A stretch of DNA of 64,000 nt, from the NCBI GenBank assembly GCA_029582155.1, contig CM055905.1, positions 4,143,920 through 4,207,919 on the forward strand. The letters run 5' to 3'. Below the pieces are notes generated by a model that worked only from the letters and a program-made list of their open reading frames with translations, had not been told where the DNA came from and did not search any database. Below are positions 14,201 through 23,098 of the stretch, one piece after another. The DNA is from Panopea generosa (taxonomy: Eukaryota; Mollusca; Bivalvia; Adapedonta; Hiatellidae). How positions within the stretch are numbered: position 1 is the stretch's first letter; each line of letters opens with the position of its first letter. The position numbers and the translations under genes are program-made.

Positions 14201-15938
14201 TTTATGATATAAATTACAAAATTAATTTCACACATAAAATCATGGTCAAATTATGGTTTCATTTTGGCATTTTTAGGATAAAGTGTAAGTGATAATTCAA
14301 ATACAACAGTGTTATGTGTGATCATTTCAAATTGCATGCAGTGTATATAACGTTTGGCACGAAATAAAAATTGCACAAAAGAATGTATCCGAAATGCACC
14401 TTAGTTCATACATTTTTTACATGAAGCAATTACGGGTAAATTTTCCCCCCAAATGCCAAAATAAGAACTCATTTTGAAAATCATTTTTTTTTAAATTATT
14501 TTTAATAGGTTGTAGTTATTGTCGACTCAAATGAATATTCCGTACAAAGATTTACATGTAATTTCTAAATTATTTTTTTCATCATCAATATAATTAGGCT
14601 TATATAGATCCGACAACTGTAGCGAATTATTGGCTCAGTGGTTAAGGCCTTTGTCTGCAAACCCAGGGTTGCAGGTTCGATCACCCGCTTTACACTGGAC
14701 ATGTATGTTTTGGACCATCGTAAAAGTATTATTACTAGGGCTTAATCCTATATATCTATCGGTTATCAAACGTTATCGTTCTAAGGACTGTCATACTGAC
14801 CCAAGACAGTAAATGTTTGCTGCACATATTGTCCAGAGATACGTTCATTGGCCAATATGTCTGATTAATAACTGGGCTAATACGAACTCATTTAAAACTT
14901 AAAATTTTATTAACTGGCATAGTTTTTTTTATTGAGCCTTGTACTTATTATTGGCCTAGTTCGCATCATTTGACGTTTCTAAGAAGACCGTATAGTTAAT
15001 AATAATATAATGTTCCGTTTATACAATATCTATTTTGTGTACAAATGTTAACTACTGATGCATTTCAATAATTGATTAATCGGTTGAAGGCTGACAATAT
15101 GATGAGTTGATTTTTATGTATGTGTGTGATTGATGTGGGTCGGGGTGGGGAGGGTGTAGGGGGATTATTATCTATTAATGAACGTACCATCAATAAATAC
15201 TTCTTTTATGTGAATAGATTGTTCGGTATATATTTAATATACATACCACGAGACAAGTAGAAATTATTAATCAAATATGTTTTGAAAAGATACACGATAC
15301 ATTTGATAATGTTTCACTCTGTTTCTGACAATTATATATCAACGTGAAACTAAAGTACGCCAATATATGTGCAGAACCTTAGTTTCGAGCCTATATTGTG
15401 GTAAGTTGTATCACTCTTAAATGGTTTACAGACACCATTGTTCGCATATTCGCGGTCATATTGACAACAAGTGTAACAAATAGTTTCATATTATCATACT
15501 TACTGCACTCAAGAGATATGGAATCATGACACAGGAAGCTATATGAAAACGCAACGTATTAAGCACGAGTGAATATATCCATATCCTAAAGTAATTATTG
15601 TCTGTTGATGTTATTAATTGTTCACTCTATATACTGGTACCTCTTGCATTGGTGTCGCTTTCATTTCCAAGTAATTCCCCTCTATATCCTGTTTTGCGTT
15701 TTCAAATCTCTTCCTCTGTTGCGTTTATCTCACCAGTATATGTATAGACAACCTAGTTTGCGTGTTCTGCAACATTGTTTTCTTGTTACTAAAAATATCG
15801 CAATATTTTCAAACGATTCTGCATACATTTACAAATACAATACTGTGACAAATAAATCTACTTACTTCGACACAAGACAGTTCACGGTAACACTGTAAGT
15901 AATATGACCACACGTCCAAATGCACAAAAACTTTTCAT
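1681..15938 (-). CDS. Ig-superfamily receptor with ITAM/ITIM-like tail, unit 1
   Basis: This is a predicted type I membrane receptor in eight exons: 15938-15866 signal peptide, 14092-13766 V-like Ig, 9250-8939 Ig, 8653-8384 Ig, 7579-7469 transmembrane, 4293-4239, 2573-2491 and 1730-1681 cytoplasmic. The coding length is 1281 nt (426 residues plus stop), and every junction keeps frame. Junction phases are 1-1-1-1-1, then phase 1 into tail exon A, phase 2 between A and B, and phase 1 between B and C. The tail carries YMDL, then VIYDPI 12 residues later, then DYVNT. By analogy with vertebrate immune receptors it would signal through Src/Syk kinases or SH2 proteins; that part is inference. The one visible lesion is a TGA at codon 19 in the signal-peptide exon (15884-15882). 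The intact signal exon at 25625-25553 could replace it. Introns are long and full of repeats. I do not recognise a named orthologue. Confidence 0.8.
2491..2573 (-). CDS. Unit 1 cytoplasmic exon B (ITAM/ITIM-like)
   Basis: This 83-nt exon (phase 2 in, phase 1 out) encodes the signalling core: YMDL, twelve residues, then YDPI. That meets the ITAM pattern YxxL/I-x(6-12)-YxxL/I. The second site, VIYDPI, also meets the ITIM pattern (V/I/L/S)xYxx(L/V/I). The unit 2 exon has the same length and keeps REAPVEVIYDPI, so the motif region is more conserved than the ectodomain. The acceptor CTATGTTGCAG lies at the edge of a 30-bp tandem array that repeats its own sequence. Confidence 0.82.
2582..3835. repeat. 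30-bp minisatellite in a receptor intron
   Basis: About 40 imperfect copies of a 30-bp unit built on TTTTACACAACATAGAAC and TTTATATATA. Because 30 is a multiple of three, long open frames with a 10-residue period appear on both strands; they are not genes. The array begins directly upstream (on the gene strand) of the acceptor of cytoplasmic exon B. In unit 2 the same place (48600-48645) holds a single copy. Confidence 0.9.
4239..4293 (-). CDS. Unit 1 cytoplasmic exon A
   Basis: This small exon of 55 nt enters in phase 1 and leaves in phase 2. It encodes a polar, basic linker (NGTYSVSKGSKQTRQGT) between the membrane and the tyrosine motifs. It was chosen because it is the only reading that joins the transmembrane exon (phase 1) to exon B (phase 2). 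Its second half aligns with unit 2 exon A (GSNQIQQGT), and both end GGGACAAG|GTAAGA. Confidence 0.7.
4294..7468 (-). other. Unit 1 intron between transmembrane exon and tail exon A
   Basis: I see no exon or known element here. There are short imperfect repeats of GGTCAGTAAATAGG near 4850-4905. An open frame at 6959-6720 (minus, 79 codons) has no counterpart in unit 2 and no recognisable domain. Confidence 0.5.
6605..6790. repeat. Short ~62-bp tandem repeat, about 3 copies
   Basis: The unit contains ATAAATCTACCATGAAACTG followed by a GCACTGTTAT block. Copies decay toward both ends. Confidence 0.7.
7469..7579 (-). CDS. Unit 1 transmembrane exon
   Basis: The 111-nt, phase 1-1 exon starts DEVDNT and gives a ~23-residue hydrophobic helix (AIIVIGSLLGMTIVLLAVLS and on). 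A basic stop-transfer patch RNMFGRK follows, placing the C-terminus in the cytosol. The donor is AAAAG|GTAAAT. The unit 2 exon (50484-50374) has identical length and keeps the LLGMTIV core. Confidence 0.85.
8186..8245. repeat. (ACAG)n microsatellite
   Basis: Fifteen perfect tetranucleotide copies within the intron between the transmembrane and third Ig exons. The RQTD-type open frames over it are artefacts. Confidence 0.95.
8384..8653 (-). CDS. Unit 1 membrane-proximal Ig domain exon
   Basis: This 270-nt, phase 1-1 exon (90 residues) is the most canonical Ig domain of the three. It has a B-strand cysteine in VVYCSSVC, the tryptophan in STYWISEK and the F-strand cysteine in DYSCVAIRN, with extra cysteines in CFPSC. 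It ends AAAG|GCAAGC, a GC donor rather than GT. The same GC donor occurs at the end of the unit 2 copy. Confidence 0.8.
8939..9250 (-). CDS. Unit 1 second Ig-like domain exon
   Basis: This is a symmetric phase 1-1 exon of 312 nt (104 residues), opening PPTIPDITY. It has the C-strand tryptophan in MAWLIDGEH and an F-strand-like NITYRATEEGG. It lacks the paired B and F cysteines; the only cysteine is in the closing KIAC. The paralogous exon in unit 2 (52353-52043) is clearly related and shares the ITYxATxxxGxTSE pattern, so the fold assignment is Ig-like or a close beta-sandwich. Confidence 0.8.
10255..10325 (-). mobile_element. tRNA-like SINE head
   Basis: On the minus strand there is a B-box-like GGGTTCGAGTTCC preceded by a degenerate A-box region. 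The stems do not pair well, so it is a SINE remnant rather than a tRNA gene. Confidence 0.4.
10770..11100 (+). pseudogene. Fragment with P2X7-like C-terminal cysteine domain
   Basis: In the plus frame the text reads FEPEFSEAELNELENE and then CSCEICVMMPSSDENTCC, followed after a short gap by ECITEI. This is the pattern of the cysteine-rich cytosolic domain of P2X7 (C-x-C-x2-C-x2-MPT-like-x2-E-x2-CC, then C-I-T). That domain also occurs alone in many invertebrate proteins. An in-frame TGA separates the acidic part from the cysteine part, and a TAA sits before ECITEI. No channel part (transmembrane or ectodomain) is visible. It lies on the strand opposite to the receptor, inside its intron, so it is probably a retro- or transposon-borne leftover. 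Confidence 0.6.
12235..12530 (-). mobile_element. tRNA-derived SINE, family A
   Basis: Read on the minus strand, the head is GCCCGATTAGCTCAGTC with B box GTTCGAATCC. A body follows that matches the plus-strand copy at 47249-47525 and the minus copies at 17135-17365 and 17715-17920. Confidence 0.8.
13766..14092 (-). CDS. Unit 1 V-like Ig domain exon
   Basis: This 327-nt, phase 1-1 exon encodes about 109 residues with many N-glycosylation sequons (NIS, NTT, NKT, NVS, NGT). The F-strand signature is NINDQDNGTYTLE, an Ig V-set D-x-G-x-Y motif. No cysteine follows the tyrosine, and there is none at the usual B-strand place. The only cysteines are near the two ends (the second residue and TNCLTLYV). 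Lack of the canonical disulfide recalls the first domain of the CD2/SLAM group. Whether that is ancestry or convergence cannot be told here. Acceptor TTTTCAG and donor GTAAGT are both strong. Confidence 0.82.
14625..14700 (+). mobile_element. tRNA-like SINE head in receptor intron 1
   Basis: A- and B-box-like sequence (TGGCTCAGTGGTTAAGGC and GGTTCGATCACC). The homologous intron of the unfinished unit at 58.4-60.5 kb carries the same insertion at 59000-59070, so it predates their split. Confidence 0.65.
15320..15400 (-). promoter_or_regulatory. Conserved block in intron 1, GAAACTA half-sites (copy A)
   Basis: This block holds GTGAAACTAAAG (15344-15355) and, in the opposite direction, TTAGTTTCGAG (15380-15389). 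It is kept nearly unchanged in the two other intron-1 copies (25005-25085, 59975-60060), while the sequence around it drifts. The half-sites resemble interferon-regulatory-factor elements (GAAA/GAAACT). Function is inferred only. Confidence 0.35.
15866..15938 (-). CDS. Unit 1 signal-peptide exon (carries a stop)
   Basis: The exon begins at ATG 15938 and ends with the strong donor GTAAGT after 73 nt (phase 1). It reads a basic start (MKSF) and a hydrophobic run (VVILLTVL), then TGA where the three sister exons have TGT (Cys). The sister exons at 25625-25553, 57921-57849 and 60553-60481 are all exactly 73 nt. Without another first exon, this stop would kill translation of unit 1. Confidence 0.8.
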
Positions 15939-16420
15939 TTTGTTAATTAAAAAGGAATAATTGTACAAATGACATGATATAGATTTATATTTTACAAGCG
16001 AATACACGATAGTTGTACACTTTAACGTACACAATTGTGTGCACTGACGGATACTTCCTTATCTGTCGTTATGTCTTTACTTTATCCAAAGTTTATGTTT
16101 TATACTCATCAGTGATTTCTCTTTACAAATTGAGATGAGACACGCTATTGATAAATATGTACATTATTGCAGTTGTACATTGTACTTGTAAACCTTGTAC
16201 GCAATACGTTTAGCTACAATTTATTTCTTCTTATTTGTTACGGAACAGTGTGCGCTGTCGGTCTGGACTCGAACACTTGACCAAACATACCGTAGTCGGT
16301 TGTTATAAAAAACACTAAACTTAGATATCAGTATTCATTGGTTATCCCATAGTTGGACTTTAGTAGTTAGACAAACTGTCAAAAATATGTTTATAAAATG
16401 GTAAATTTAATTAAAGACGT
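15939..16420 (-). promoter_or_regulatory. 5' flank of receptor unit 1
   Basis: The sequence upstream of ATG 15938 is repeated upstream of the signal exon at 60553 (60554-61110) and in part at 38590-38930. The stretch CTGGACTCGAACACTTGACC at about 16264 is tRNA-like. I cannot pick out a convincing TATA or initiator. The shared block is the best guess for the promoter region. Confidence 0.45.
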
Positions 16421-16559
16421 TTATGCGGGTTGTTACTGCGCATTGCTACGCGCATAGTTCCTTTCTGTTACTTTCAGTTTCGGGGTCTAATTTCGCCGTT
16501 TGGTTAATTAAAAGTCGAGTCGCATAAGATATTTACAAAGCGAAGTATTTTCATTTCGA

Positions 16560-17080
16560 GATGTCAGAAATGTAAATTATGTCAAGGAAGCGATCGAAAA
16601 GCATGGAAGTTTTTGTTGTTTTTCGTTCTAAACCACCAGAAGTGCTTGTACATAACGAAGTCGAAGAAATAACTACGAAAATATAATCAATACTCGTAGT
16701 GGTAACATTTCGGATAACTCATTTTCGGATATGAATCATTTGTGAATTTGTTCCAAAGCGCTGAATACATAATGAATTTACCTGAAACAATATTATTCAT
16801 ACCGGGATGGAGACAGTGAAGAATAAGTCTTGAATTTTGACATTTAGCTGACCTGATGCATGTAAAATTTGGTATTGAAGGACATTATGGAAGACACTTA
16901 TATGGGTCAATGTTATACATAAACTGTATATGTGGAAGTATAAGAACAGTGGAAACAAACAAGACACATCGATTAAACAGGAAAATTCCAATATCATTTG
17001 ACATCAACACAAAGCAAATGAGTATAAGGTTAGTTGATGCTTTATCACAACTCAGTGATCACTATCAATGTATCACATAA
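16560..17080 (+). pseudogene. Possible Mutator-like transposase N-terminal remnant
   Basis: A short start (MSRKRSKSMEVFVVFRSKPP) is followed by stops. A 74-codon open frame at 16856 then reads YGSMLYINCICGSIRTVET, KTHR and FDINTKQ. The order C-x-CG, T, H, then F-D-x-N-T-K matches the N-terminal region of Mutator-like (Kolobok/MULE type) transposases as I know them. No catalytic core is visible downstream. The call is tentative. Confidence 0.35.
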
Positions 17081-17134
17081 AATGATAACTTACTTTATGA
17101 TTTATAGAGATGAACAACTATAAAAAGTGATTGA

Positions 17135-17365
17135 TTGGTTGAATATTAAGCGTCATTTTCATGCCATCGAAGGCTAACAGACGATCACCTAACCACTGTT
17201 TCCTTGCATTAACCAGTATTTGAGCACACCCCATCTCCGTAAATAACTGATAGCTTTCCCACTTGAATCAGTGGTGAAAGACGATTGATAAAGAGGCATA
17301 CTGTTGTAAATTGATCATCCTTGAAACTGTTGCCAGGCGGAGATTCGAACAGTATTCTTTCATTG
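17135..17365 (-). mobile_element. tRNA-derived SINE, family A (5'-worn)
   Basis: The body matches 12235-12530 (CTTTCCCACTTGAATCAG and AACCACTGTTTCC). Only part of the tRNA head is left. Confidence 0.7.
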
Positions 17366-17714
17366 AGTAAATGTTAAAATAAATTTATACACCGTCACGT
17401 TCTGTGTTTCCTGTTAAACAGAAAATTGTTACATGAATTATGAAAATAAGAAACTATTCAACACATTTCAGGAATGCTAAACAGATGCTTAGGTTACAGA
17501 TGGATTGAGATGCCGGTGCTTTAAATACCTGTAGTGGTTTCATTAACTATGAAGAGACAATCAATATTGTGACATAGACAACGTGTACAGAAGCACTAAA
17601 TGAAAGAGTGACAATCATCAAAAGGGGCCAATGGTAATTTACCGTTTCAGCTTATTTCTACTATGGATTACAACAAAATAATCATGTGTACAACAGATGA
17701 TCTGAGGGGGATCA

Positions 17715-17920
17715 AACCTGTGGCTACTTGTTTCCACACCCAATATCCGTGCAAGTAACTGACAACTTTCCCACTTGAATCAGTGATTAAAGATGAATGA
17801 ACATGAGACACAATGTTGGAATTTGCATATATTTAAATCATCACAGAGACTGGCCAAGAGGGGATTTGAGCTTGCAACCCCTTGACTGCTTGTTACATAA
17901 CATAACAGTTTCATTCAGTA
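17715..17920 (-). mobile_element. tRNA-derived SINE, family A (partial)
   Basis: It shares the CACTTGAATCAG body and a worn head. It lies 350 bases from another copy in the same direction. Confidence 0.65.
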
Positions 17921-18099
17921 AAAAATGTCCACATACATGCAAGTTTATATTCATAAGATTTTTTTTTTTTTTTTTGTTTTTTGTTCAATGGTTTGAACAT
18001 ATATATCATAATAGGAATTGCTGCTCAGTTATAGCCCTTGAGTTGTCAAACTATACCCATATATTGTGCTGTTTTATTAAAGTACATTGTCCTTTTTTA

Positions 18100-18260
18100 T
18101 TAGCCAGACCGATGAGCTCAGTCAGTAGAGCACGATACTTCTAGCTCAGGGTTGAGAATTTGATACCTGAGGCTGGCTAACTTACAGTGCTAACAGTCGT
18201 TCAGATGGGACTTTAAACTGAGGACCTTTATGATGGTGCTATACACCAAGCAAAATAACC
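18100..18260 (+). mobile_element. tRNA-like SINE
   Basis: The head GATGAGCTCAGTCAGTAGAG has an A box and is followed by a degenerate B box (TTGAGAATTTGATACC). The T-arm pairing is broken. Confidence 0.5.
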
Positions 18261-18439
18261 AGGTGAAACATATGATTAGGTTTCTATGATATTTGTTTCC
18301 TCAACTATCCCCTACAAACCTAAAAAGACTAAACTGTTCACTCTTTTGCGTGCATCACCCAAATGGGAAACTGGTGGTGATGTAAATTAAGCTTACATAC
18401 AAACAAACATTGTCATTTATTTCTTTATCTCATATAAGC

Positions 18440-18690
18440 TTCTTTTAATTTTCAGTGATGAAGTCAGTCAAGTAGTACACCAAGACCAGGCCAATTTATT
18501 ACAATATGTGTTGCCAAAAGCATGGATTGTGACAGTAAATCAGATATTGGGACCATGTTAAGAAAAAGTATCCGAAATACATATGATGTTTTTTTTCAAA
18601 AGACAAGGAAATGCACATATTGTGAAAAATTAAGAACAATCACTACCAGTTCACCAGGCAGTGTTCTAAAATTTGAATGACAATTCAAAG
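18440..18690 (+). pseudogene. Unrecognised coding remnant with a CxxC
   Basis: After an acceptor-like TTTTCAG (18449-18455), two frames carry protein-like text: DEVSQVVHQDQANLLQYV, then TYDVFFQKTRKCTYCEK. There are stops between them. The family is unknown to me. It may belong with the remnant at 16560-17080. Confidence 0.3.
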
Positions 18691-18849
18691 ATTAATGTTG
18701 AAAGTAGCCCAGTACAGGAATAAAAATTTCAAGATAATGTAATAATAATGGATGACGGTGCGAATACTAAAGCCAAGATAAATACCAGAAAAAAATGACT
18801 TGAATGGACTCGTAGATAAAACTCTGAAGATATTATGTTGAGTAGCAGG

Positions 18850-18915
18850 TCACTGGTGATCCAACCTTGATTGACAGTACATGGTTTTACCACTAGGCCT
18901 CTTACATTTCAAACT
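18850..18915 (-). mobile_element. tRNA-like SINE head
   Basis: The minus strand reads GGCCTAGTGGTAAAACCATG, then a B-box-like GTTGGATCACC. Confidence 0.4.
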
Positions 18916-19109
18916 ATTACAAATATTGATGTTCATCAATTACCCAGTATATATGAAATGTATAAAAGCAACATAACAGTAATTACATTATAAATAACAA
19001 ATATTATAATTGCTATTTAGTGCATCATTTACAAATATGAAAGTTACCTCTGCAATGAAACTTCAGTTATAAAAATTACAACAGATAATTTTCACCCTTT
19101 TTATCAATT

Positions 19110-20235
19110 TTAGGCCATTTTATGAAAAGGGAAGTTAACATTTAGCACTGTAGCTTAGTAACAAGCAGGGTGGCATGTATTTTTTATTTTATTTTATGAT
19201 ATTGTTTGTTGTTGAACTTCTTTGTAGAAAGAACGAAACAATTCTCCGCGTTAGAACATTTTTTTTATTGAATTGGTGTGAAAATGCATCGATTGCGGCC
19301 ATTTTATGAAAAGGGGAGGTAACATTTAGTACTGTAACTTTGTAACAAGCATGGTGACTTGTATTTTTTTATTTAATTTTCTGATATAGTTTTTTATAGT
19401 GCCTCTTTGTAGAAAGAATGAAACAATTCTCCGCGTAACAACTTTTTTTATTATTGACTTAGAGTCAAAATGCATCGATTACGGCCATTTTATGACAAGG
19501 GAGGTAACATTTAGCTCTGTAACTTAGTAACAAGCATGGGGACATCTATTTTTTATTTTTTTTTTCTGATAAAGTTTGTTATAGTGCCTCTTTGTAGATG
19601 GAATGAAACAATTCTCCACGTTAGAACTTTTTTTATTATTGAATTAGTGTAAAAATGCATCTTTTGCGGCCATTTTATGAAAAAGGGAGGTAACATTTAG
19701 CAATGTAACTTAGTAACAAGTAAGGCAATATATATTTTTTATTTTATTTTCTGATATAGTTTGTTATAGTGCCTCTTTGCAGAAAGAATGAAACAATTCT
19801 CCGCATTAGAACTTTTTTTATTATTGAATTAGTGTCAAAATGCATCGTTTATGGCCATTTAATGAAAAGGGAGGTAACATTTAGCTCTGAAACTTAGTAA
19901 CAAGCATGGGGATATCTATTTTTTATTTTCTTTTCTGAAATAGTTCTTTAAAGTGCCTCTTTGTAGAAAGAATAAAACAATTTTCCGCTTTACAACTTTT
20001 TTTATTATTGAATTAGTGTAAAAATGCATCGTTTGCGGCCATTTTATGAAAAAGGGAGGTAACATTTAGCACTGTTACTTAGTAACAAGCATGGGGACAT
20101 ATATTTTTTATTTTATTTTCTGATAACGTTTGTTATGATGCCTCTTTGTAGAAAGAATAAAACAATTCTCCGCTTTACAACTTTTTTTTATTATTGAATT
20201 AGTGTTATCGTTTACGGCCATTTTATCACTTTGTT
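19110..20235. repeat. 185-bp tandem array, about 6 copies
   Basis: Each unit contains GGCCATTTTATGAAAAGGGA, GTAACATTTAGC, CAAGCATGGGGAC, GTGCCTCTTTGTAGAAAG and AACAATTCTCCGC. The word GGCCATTTtATg recurs at about 19111, 19296, 19482, 19666, 19850, 20036 and 20215. No open frame is conserved across units. Confidence 0.9.
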
Positions 20236-20239
20236 AGTA

Positions 20240-21480
20240 AATTAAACAAGATTTAAAACTTACACCCATTTGCTGTTTATTCTTTAAAAAATGTAAAACG
20301 GTGTAGTTTAAAAATATCATTGACTGAGGAAGTGGGTCAACATCTACTGACGGTCATAACGTTCTATGTAAAATAGAAAGTTCTATTTTGAAAAAATGTG
20401 AGCGATTTTATTGGCTGAGAAAGTAATACAACATCTAAATATTTTACTTATTTTACTTCAGTTGATTATTTTCATAATCAACCCTATATGTATTTACTTG
20501 TAAATATTTTATAGCGTATATCAAGTAGCGAAATAAGACAAATAGATGTATAAACGTTAATACAAACTTCTTAAATTGCTACATTTCGAGTAAAGATGTG
20601 GTACATGTTCAAAACTCATCCGATTTCACTCGTAGAGAAAATAATCCAAACTGCAAGTGCATTTTCGGTCTAGTGACCTTCTTAAGATACAACATAACAT
20701 TTTAAGTACAATACTCCCTCATGAAAGTAACGTTTGATTAGTATTTGAATTATGCTGTGTTTATTATAACCGTTGTACATCCTTTTCTTGTAAATTTAAC
20801 AATATTTGATGTAGGGGTCAGGGACATTATCACTACGGCATGGGTCATTGGTTGACTCATTAGTTATTTTAGTGAGTATAAGTATTTTTGCAATATAATT
20901 AATTCTTAAGATAATGGAAACTGCCAATCATATAAACGCCAGGTATATACTTACGCACAACAGCTGAAATACCATATATGGGCAAAACATAAAGAATACT
21001 ACAATATGTATACGTCTGTTGGATTTCAAATTATAATGCCATACTTTGAACTACCCTATGAATATACATTTCATTTAACAGTTTTAAAAGTATTCTATGA
21101 TTTCCGATTTTAAATGAATTCAAGATAATTAATGTGTGCGTATATTTCTTCAATAAGTTTTTTATCACATGAGGACAAAATGGTGAAAAATATGGCGTAT
21201 CGGTATTAATGAACAAAGTCAAGGGAATAAATACAACAGACAGAAAAATGAAAAATAACGAAAATATATGTCGGCCTCATTCAAAGGACCACAAGAAATA
21301 CTTAAATATTCGAATTTGAAATATAAAACAGAAAACAATGACCGACCGGATGAGTTCCATTCAAAGGACACAGCCACCACATCATTATACAAACAATAAT
21401 TACACAGACTATTTTTAATAGTAATATATAAAATACAGACTTGCAGGAAACATAACAATAAGGGTCAGAGCACTGGCTGT
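20240..21480. other. Intergenic, nothing recognised
   Basis: AT-rich sequence with no gene, RNA or known repeat that I can support. An open frame at 21458-21219 (minus) has two echoes of TCAAAGGAC and no recognisable domain. Confidence 0.5.
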
Positions 21481-21482
21481 AT

Positions 21483-21713
21483 ATACTGACCGGAACAGCT
21501 AACCAGCCACTTTTGAGTTTCCATTATCTTCGTCAAAATATGAAGTAACGTTATTAAAGTGTGTATACGACATTTACAGACAATTATGTATTTTTACATA
21601 GCCTAAATGTTCTTTCTCGTTCAAGTAAAAATTTCAAGGAAACTGCTCTGAAACATAAAATTACAGGTACATGAAATATCAGGTGGCGGGCTAGCTGTTC
21701 TGTTCAGTATAGC
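21483..21713. mobile_element. MITE-like element with ~28-bp terminal inverted repeats
   Basis: The left end TATACTGACCGGAACAGC and onward matches the complement of the right end (GTTCTGTTCAGTATA) at about 24 of 28 positions. The interior is about 170 bp and non-coding. The right half is also present at 1-177 and 45793-45960. The left end is the founder sequence of the 45-bp satellite at 38930-40090. Confidence 0.65.
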
Positions 21714-22129
21714 ATACATCCGCATCATAGAGTTATGCATATAAACGTACACGTTGCATGAATGCATATTTACACAAATTGATTATAGATCTATATTTTA
21801 ATGTACTTTGTAAGCATTTGAAAGTAGCTAGTAAATCTGTAAAACAGTAACATATGAATAGAAACATAAACATTGAATAGAAACAAGTAAATGTATTTGA
21901 AAGTAAACTAATAATACATATTACACATATTTAACGTTAGTATTTTTGTAGCGGTCATCTTGACAATGGTTGTAGGTTTTGAGGATAAATATTTGGTCCA
22001 CAATCATAAATGACTTATCTCCTTTCAATGCACATGGTGATTGTGTCAGCTTTTATGATTTCACCTCTATTTCCTGAAATTAGTCTAATCTAATTCATTT
22101 TAGCTATTCTGTGACGTAAGCGCAGAGCT

Positions 22130-22275
22130 TATACCAATCACGTACGAGTCCGTTTCATGTGTAGAACCAGTACCTAGTGTTGTTTTCTGGGATACATCTG
22201 ATCGAACCTGGTATCGAAGTTGCGACCTCTGGAATAGGTGGTCAGCACTATATCCACTACACTATATTTCTGCTT
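22130..22275 (-). mobile_element. tRNA-derived SINE, family C
   Basis: The same insertion as at 590-735, carried along by the segmental duplication. Confidence 0.65.
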
Positions 22276-22349
22276 TAGTAAATTTAAACACCTCCATAAT
22301 ATCGAGTAGGATGATACTTATTTAAAAGCATCCGCCTGTACGACGTCAT

Positions 22350-22665
22350 CGTATGTTGTTGTATGGTGTTAACCTCACATTTTAGTCATATCGCGACGGT
22401 GTCTACTTGAGACAGTATTCTGACCGCTGTCACATTTCATCAGTATCATTTCGCAGACACATGGTATGATACCCACCAAGTCACATTATACCGACACCGG
22501 GCCGACCAGACTTAGAACTATCCTTCGGGTGCTGAGCGCCAAACAAGGAAGCTTTTAGTACCATTTTCAAGTCTTTGGTATGACCCGGCCGAACGTAGGT
22601 CAAACCCGCGACCTTCTGCATGCAAGGCGGACGCCCTACCAGTAGACCACGCTGCGGTGATCAGA
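22350..22665 (-). mobile_element. tRNA-derived SINE, family B
   Basis: The same insertion as at 825-1135, with about 15 bases lost near 22370. Confidence 0.7.
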
Positions 22666-23098
22666 TACATGGTAAAACAAGAATAAATTCAGTGATAATC
22701 TATATACACGAGATTCACTTTTTTTTAAAATGTTGTTTTTAACCTCATTTCAAAACATTACAAACTCGCAACTTCAGCGTGAGCGGTAGATGACATGGAC
22801 ATGACGTCTCAGACAACTGGACCACTGCGGACGCTCTGGATGTTCAAGTTTTTACCATAATCATAATATTCTCTTCATTAAAATCCCCGTTATTTTTCGT
22901 AATACAATCAAACCTGTCTTAAGCAGCCAGTTGAGGAAAGAAGCAAACGTGAGCTTTAAAGACAGGTTGTTGCTAAATACAAGTTAATTTACTCTGAAAA
23001 CATAACAATGCAAAATAGCAAAATTAATGTGGCTGCTTAAGACAGGTAGCTTCTTATAAGAGGTGGCCTCTTACACAGGTTTATGAATATATACAGTA

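Larger units (their letters stand above)
21541..23092 (-). repeat. Second copy of the receptor 3' flank
   Basis: It runs collinear with 1-1560 with scattered substitutions and small indels, SINEs included. Homology stops within about 10 bases of the Tc1 element at 23099. The receptor body that should lie upstream (higher coordinates) is missing. Confidence 0.85.

Noticed and set aside
18440..18690. Similarity to an RNA polymerase large subunit
   Set aside because: A CxxC and a few helical residues are too little. Stops break the text and no other polymerase motif is present.
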